From Candidatus Bipolaricaulota bacterium (GTDB lineage: Bacteria > Bipolaricaulota > Bipolaricaulia > Bipolaricaulales > Bipolaricaulaceae): a DNA stretch of 6,931 nucleotides. A model generated the notes under the pieces. That model had not been told where the DNA came from, did not search any database, and saw nothing but the letters and a program-made list of their open reading frames with translations. The DNA lies in NCBI GenBank assembly GCA_027027485.1, contig JALVLL010000265.1, positions 1-6,931 of the forward strand. The letters run 5' to 3'. The first letter of the stretch is position 1. Every line of letters starts with the position of its first letter. Below, piece by piece: positions 5,772-6,931 of this stretch. The translations under genes were made by a program, and so were the position numbers.

Positions 5772-6450
5772 GGCGGAACACCTCCAGGTAGGCTCCCCGA
5801 ACGCTTTTCCCCTCCGCCCGCAAGTCCTCGGCCATGCGATCTAGGATCACCCTGCCCTCTTTGAGAAAGACCACCCGATCCCACAGCGTTTCGGTCTCGG
5901 CGATGGCGTGGGTGGAGAGGATGAAGGTGGCCTCCCTGCGCCAGGCTTGAATCAGGGAACTCAGGATCCGTTCCCGGGAAACGATGTCGATTCCCCCCAA
6001 GGGCTCATCAAGAAGGTAGATTTCAACCTCTTGGGCGAGGACAGCGGCGAGTTCAAGCCTCTGAATCTGGCCCTTGGATAGGGATCGGACGGGACGGGGA
6101 GGGATACCTAGCGCCGTCACTAATTCCCAAAACCTCTCCCGGCGGAAACGGGGGAAGAGGCCCTTCATGAAGCGCTCCACCTCTCTAGGACCCATCCAGC
6201 TCGGAAGAAAGGGAACCTCGGGTAAATACGCGATCCGACCCCGGAGACGGCGGGGAGGGCTCCCGAGGACCTCTACCTCACCGCTGTCGGGCAGAAGCAG
6301 CCCGGCGATGAGTTTGAGGAGGGTGGACTTCCCGCTTCCGTTGGGGCCGAGGATCCCTACCACCTCCCCTTTCTCTAGGCGGAGATCCACGTCCCTTAAT
6401 GCCTCAACCCGGCCAAAGGTCTTACTCACGCCCTTCAGGCGCACCGACAT
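5749..6450 (-). CDS. ABC transporter ATP-binding protein (YtrB/CcmA-like)
   Basis: The 233-residue cytoplasmic ATPase powers the permease encoded next to it. Walker A is GPNGSGKST (35-43); the Q-loop position reads YLPE (75-78), with Glu in place of Gln, as in many ATPases of this exporter class; the signature is LSKGQIQRL (124-132), a variant of LSGGQ; Walker B is IYLLDEP (144-150); the D-loop is LGGID (151-155); and the switch histidine is H181 in STHAI. All catalytic elements are present, so it should be active. ATG at 6450 follows AAAGGAGGT at 5-base spacing and lies 29 bases inside the upstream repressor gene. A single ATPase with a single permease implies homodimers of each or a 2:2 complex. 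Together with the GntR-type neighbour this is the YtrAB-type arrangement; drug or cell-envelope stress export is the usual inference. Confidence 0.93.
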   Translation of the reverse strand: MSVRLKGVSKTFGRVEALRDVDLRLEKGEVVGILGPNGSGKSTLLKLIAGLLLPDSGEVEVLGSPPRRLRGRIAYLPEVPFLPSWMGPREVERFMKGLFPRFRRERFWELVTALGIPPRPVRSLSKGQIQRLELAAVLAQEVEIYLLDEPLGGIDIVSRERILSSLIQAWRREATFILSTHAIAETETLWDRVVFLKEGRVILDRMAEDLRAEGKSVRGAYLEVFRREDALLV

Positions 6451-6799
6451 CGGCCACCTCCTTTAAGGCCGCCAACGCCTCCTCCGGAGAGAGCCCAAGC
6501 CCAGTGACTTCGTCCAAGAACTCCCGGATCGCTTCCTCGAGGAGCGCCCTTTTCAGCATGTCGGGATCGAGGTCATCGCGGATATAGGTGCCGAGACCGC
6601 GGCGGACGGCGGTGATTCCCCGGCGCTCCAGCTCCTCGAGGGCGTGCACGATGGTGTTGGGATTGACGCGGAAGATCTTGGCCAGATCCCGCACCGGCGG
6701 CAGGCGGGAACCGGGGTGGAGGTCGCCCCGGGCCACCCAGCGGGAGATCTCGCGGGCGATCTGAAGGAAAAGCGGTCCCTTCTCCGGCTCGAGGTTCAT
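6422..6799 (-). CDS. GntR family transcriptional regulator, YtrA subfamily
   Basis: The 125-residue repressor has an N-terminal winged helix-turn-helix (about 8-75: PLFLQIAREISRWV, GSRLPPVRDLAKIF, NPNTIVHALEELERRG, GLGTYI) and only a short helical C-terminal region (76-115). This is the YtrA subfamily layout, whose members control a neighbouring ABC transporter. I place the start at ATG 6799. An upstream in-frame extension to 6910 would read through the palindrome and lacks family similarity. No Shine-Dalgarno precedes the ATG, and a -10-like TATACT at 6815-6810 puts the expected transcript start about 4 bases ahead of it, so the mRNA may be leaderless. The perfect palindrome at 6801-6826 is the likely operator, giving autorepression of the whole operon. 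The inducing signal is not deducible. Confidence 0.92.
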   Translation of the reverse strand: MNLEPEKGPLFLQIAREISRWVARGDLHPGSRLPPVRDLAKIFRVNPNTIVHALEELERRGITAVRRGLGTYIRDDLDPDMLKRALLEEAIREFLDEVTGLGLSPEEALAALKEVADVGAPEGRE

Positions 6800-6800
6800 G

Positions 6801-6826
6801 GTGTGTACTAGTATACTAGTACACAC
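6801..6826. promoter_or_regulatory. Perfect 26-bp palindrome, probable operator of the GntR repressor
   Basis: Half-site GTGTGTACTAGTA is followed directly by its reverse complement. Counting one mismatched pair (6800/6827), the symmetry extends to 34 bases (6797-6830) and takes in CAT on one side and ATG on the other. GntR/YtrA dimers bind palindromes in their own promoters, and this one ends at the base before the start codon's flank, covering the putative -10 element. Binding would directly block RNA polymerase. Confidence 0.88.
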
Positions 6827-6838
6827 TATGGAAATCCA
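6810..6838 (-). promoter_or_regulatory. Putative promoter of the GntR-ABC operon
   Basis: On the minus strand TATACT (6815-6810) forms a good -10 hexamer; 17 bases upstream TGGATT (6838-6833) is a weak -35 match (3 of 6). The expected start of transcription is near 6803, about 4 bases before the ATG at 6799. The operator covers the -10 region. Confidence 0.5.
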
Positions 6839-6931
6839 GCTCTCCCCCTTTGAGATTCCCCGTGCCCATTGGAAACGGGCCCCACCTAATTTAGTGAAAG
6901 AGCCGAACACTTTGGAACCCCCATTTCGATC
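6828..6931 (+). CDS. Possible divergent gene, 3' partial at the window edge
   Basis: From the ATG at 6828 the plus strand is open for 34 codons to the window end (MEIQLSPFEIPRAHWK...). The palindrome gives it a mirror-image TATACT (6812-6817) at the same distance from the ATG as on the repressor side, so it too could be leaderless and controlled by the same operator. Against it: only about half of its codons end in G or C, lower than expected beside neighbours such as murE; there is no recognisable family; and the plus-strand -35 region (TCGAGG) is poor. Open frames of this length are easily found by chance here. Confidence 0.25.
   Translation, partial: MEIQLSPFEIPRAHWKRAPPNLVKEPNTLEPPFR

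Noticed and set aside
6800..6910. N-terminal extension of the GntR regulator to 6910
   Set aside because: It would be translated through the operator palindrome; the family starts close to the residue assigned at 6799.
1..6931. CRISPR array, insertion sequence or tandem repeat cluster
   Set aside because: No regularly spaced repeats, transposase frames or paired terminal inverted repeats were seen.

Overview
The window comes from a bacterium with a GC-rich genome. Bacterial peptidoglycan synthesis (MurE) and bacterial-type dephospho-CoA kinase sit beside an asparagine synthetase of the kind best known from archaea (a class II aminoacyl-tRNA synthetase core without an anticodon-binding domain). 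That mixture, and an apparently leaderless regulator gene, would fit a deep-branching or thermophilic uncultured lineage, but the sequence cannot name the phylum. Composition is uneven: a sampled line of murE (601-660) is 39/60 G+C, while one inside the permease (5401-5460) is 27/60.

Layout. (1) 1-1271, plus strand: murE, cut by the left edge. (2) 1363-2070, plus strand: a secreted ferritin-like protein with a Met/His/Cys-rich tail, followed by a strong hairpin terminator that also forms the 3' end of the convergent gene. (3) 3663-2099, minus strand: a two-gene unit, archaeal-type asparagine synthetase A then coaE, with a structured leader upstream. (4) 3664-4017: a gap of about 350 bases with a perfect 18-bp palindrome, leader hairpins and two doubtful small ORFs. 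(5) 6799-4018, minus strand: a tight four-gene operon of overlapping genes: YtrA-type GntR repressor, ABC ATPase, ABC permease and a membrane-anchored beta-rich protein. (6) 6801-6826: a perfect 26-bp palindrome in front of the repressor gene, almost certainly its own operator, with a possible divergent gene running off the right edge.

How the genes work together. The four-gene operon reads as a self-regulated ABC export or envelope-stress module. The repressor binds the palindrome overlapping its -10 region, the ATPase drives the permease, and the last protein presents a domain of about 290 residues outside the membrane. The asparagine synthetase and CoaE are housekeeping biosynthetic enzymes, apparently co-transcribed. 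MurE adds the third residue of the peptidoglycan stem peptide. The secreted ferritin-like protein probably binds metal, perhaps copper through its tail. The best leads for something undescribed are the mirror-symmetric operator and start-codon arrangement, the anchored protein of the ABC operon, the archaeal-type asparagine synthetase with a possible switching leader, and the ferritin-like protein that seems to have lost its usual diiron ligands.
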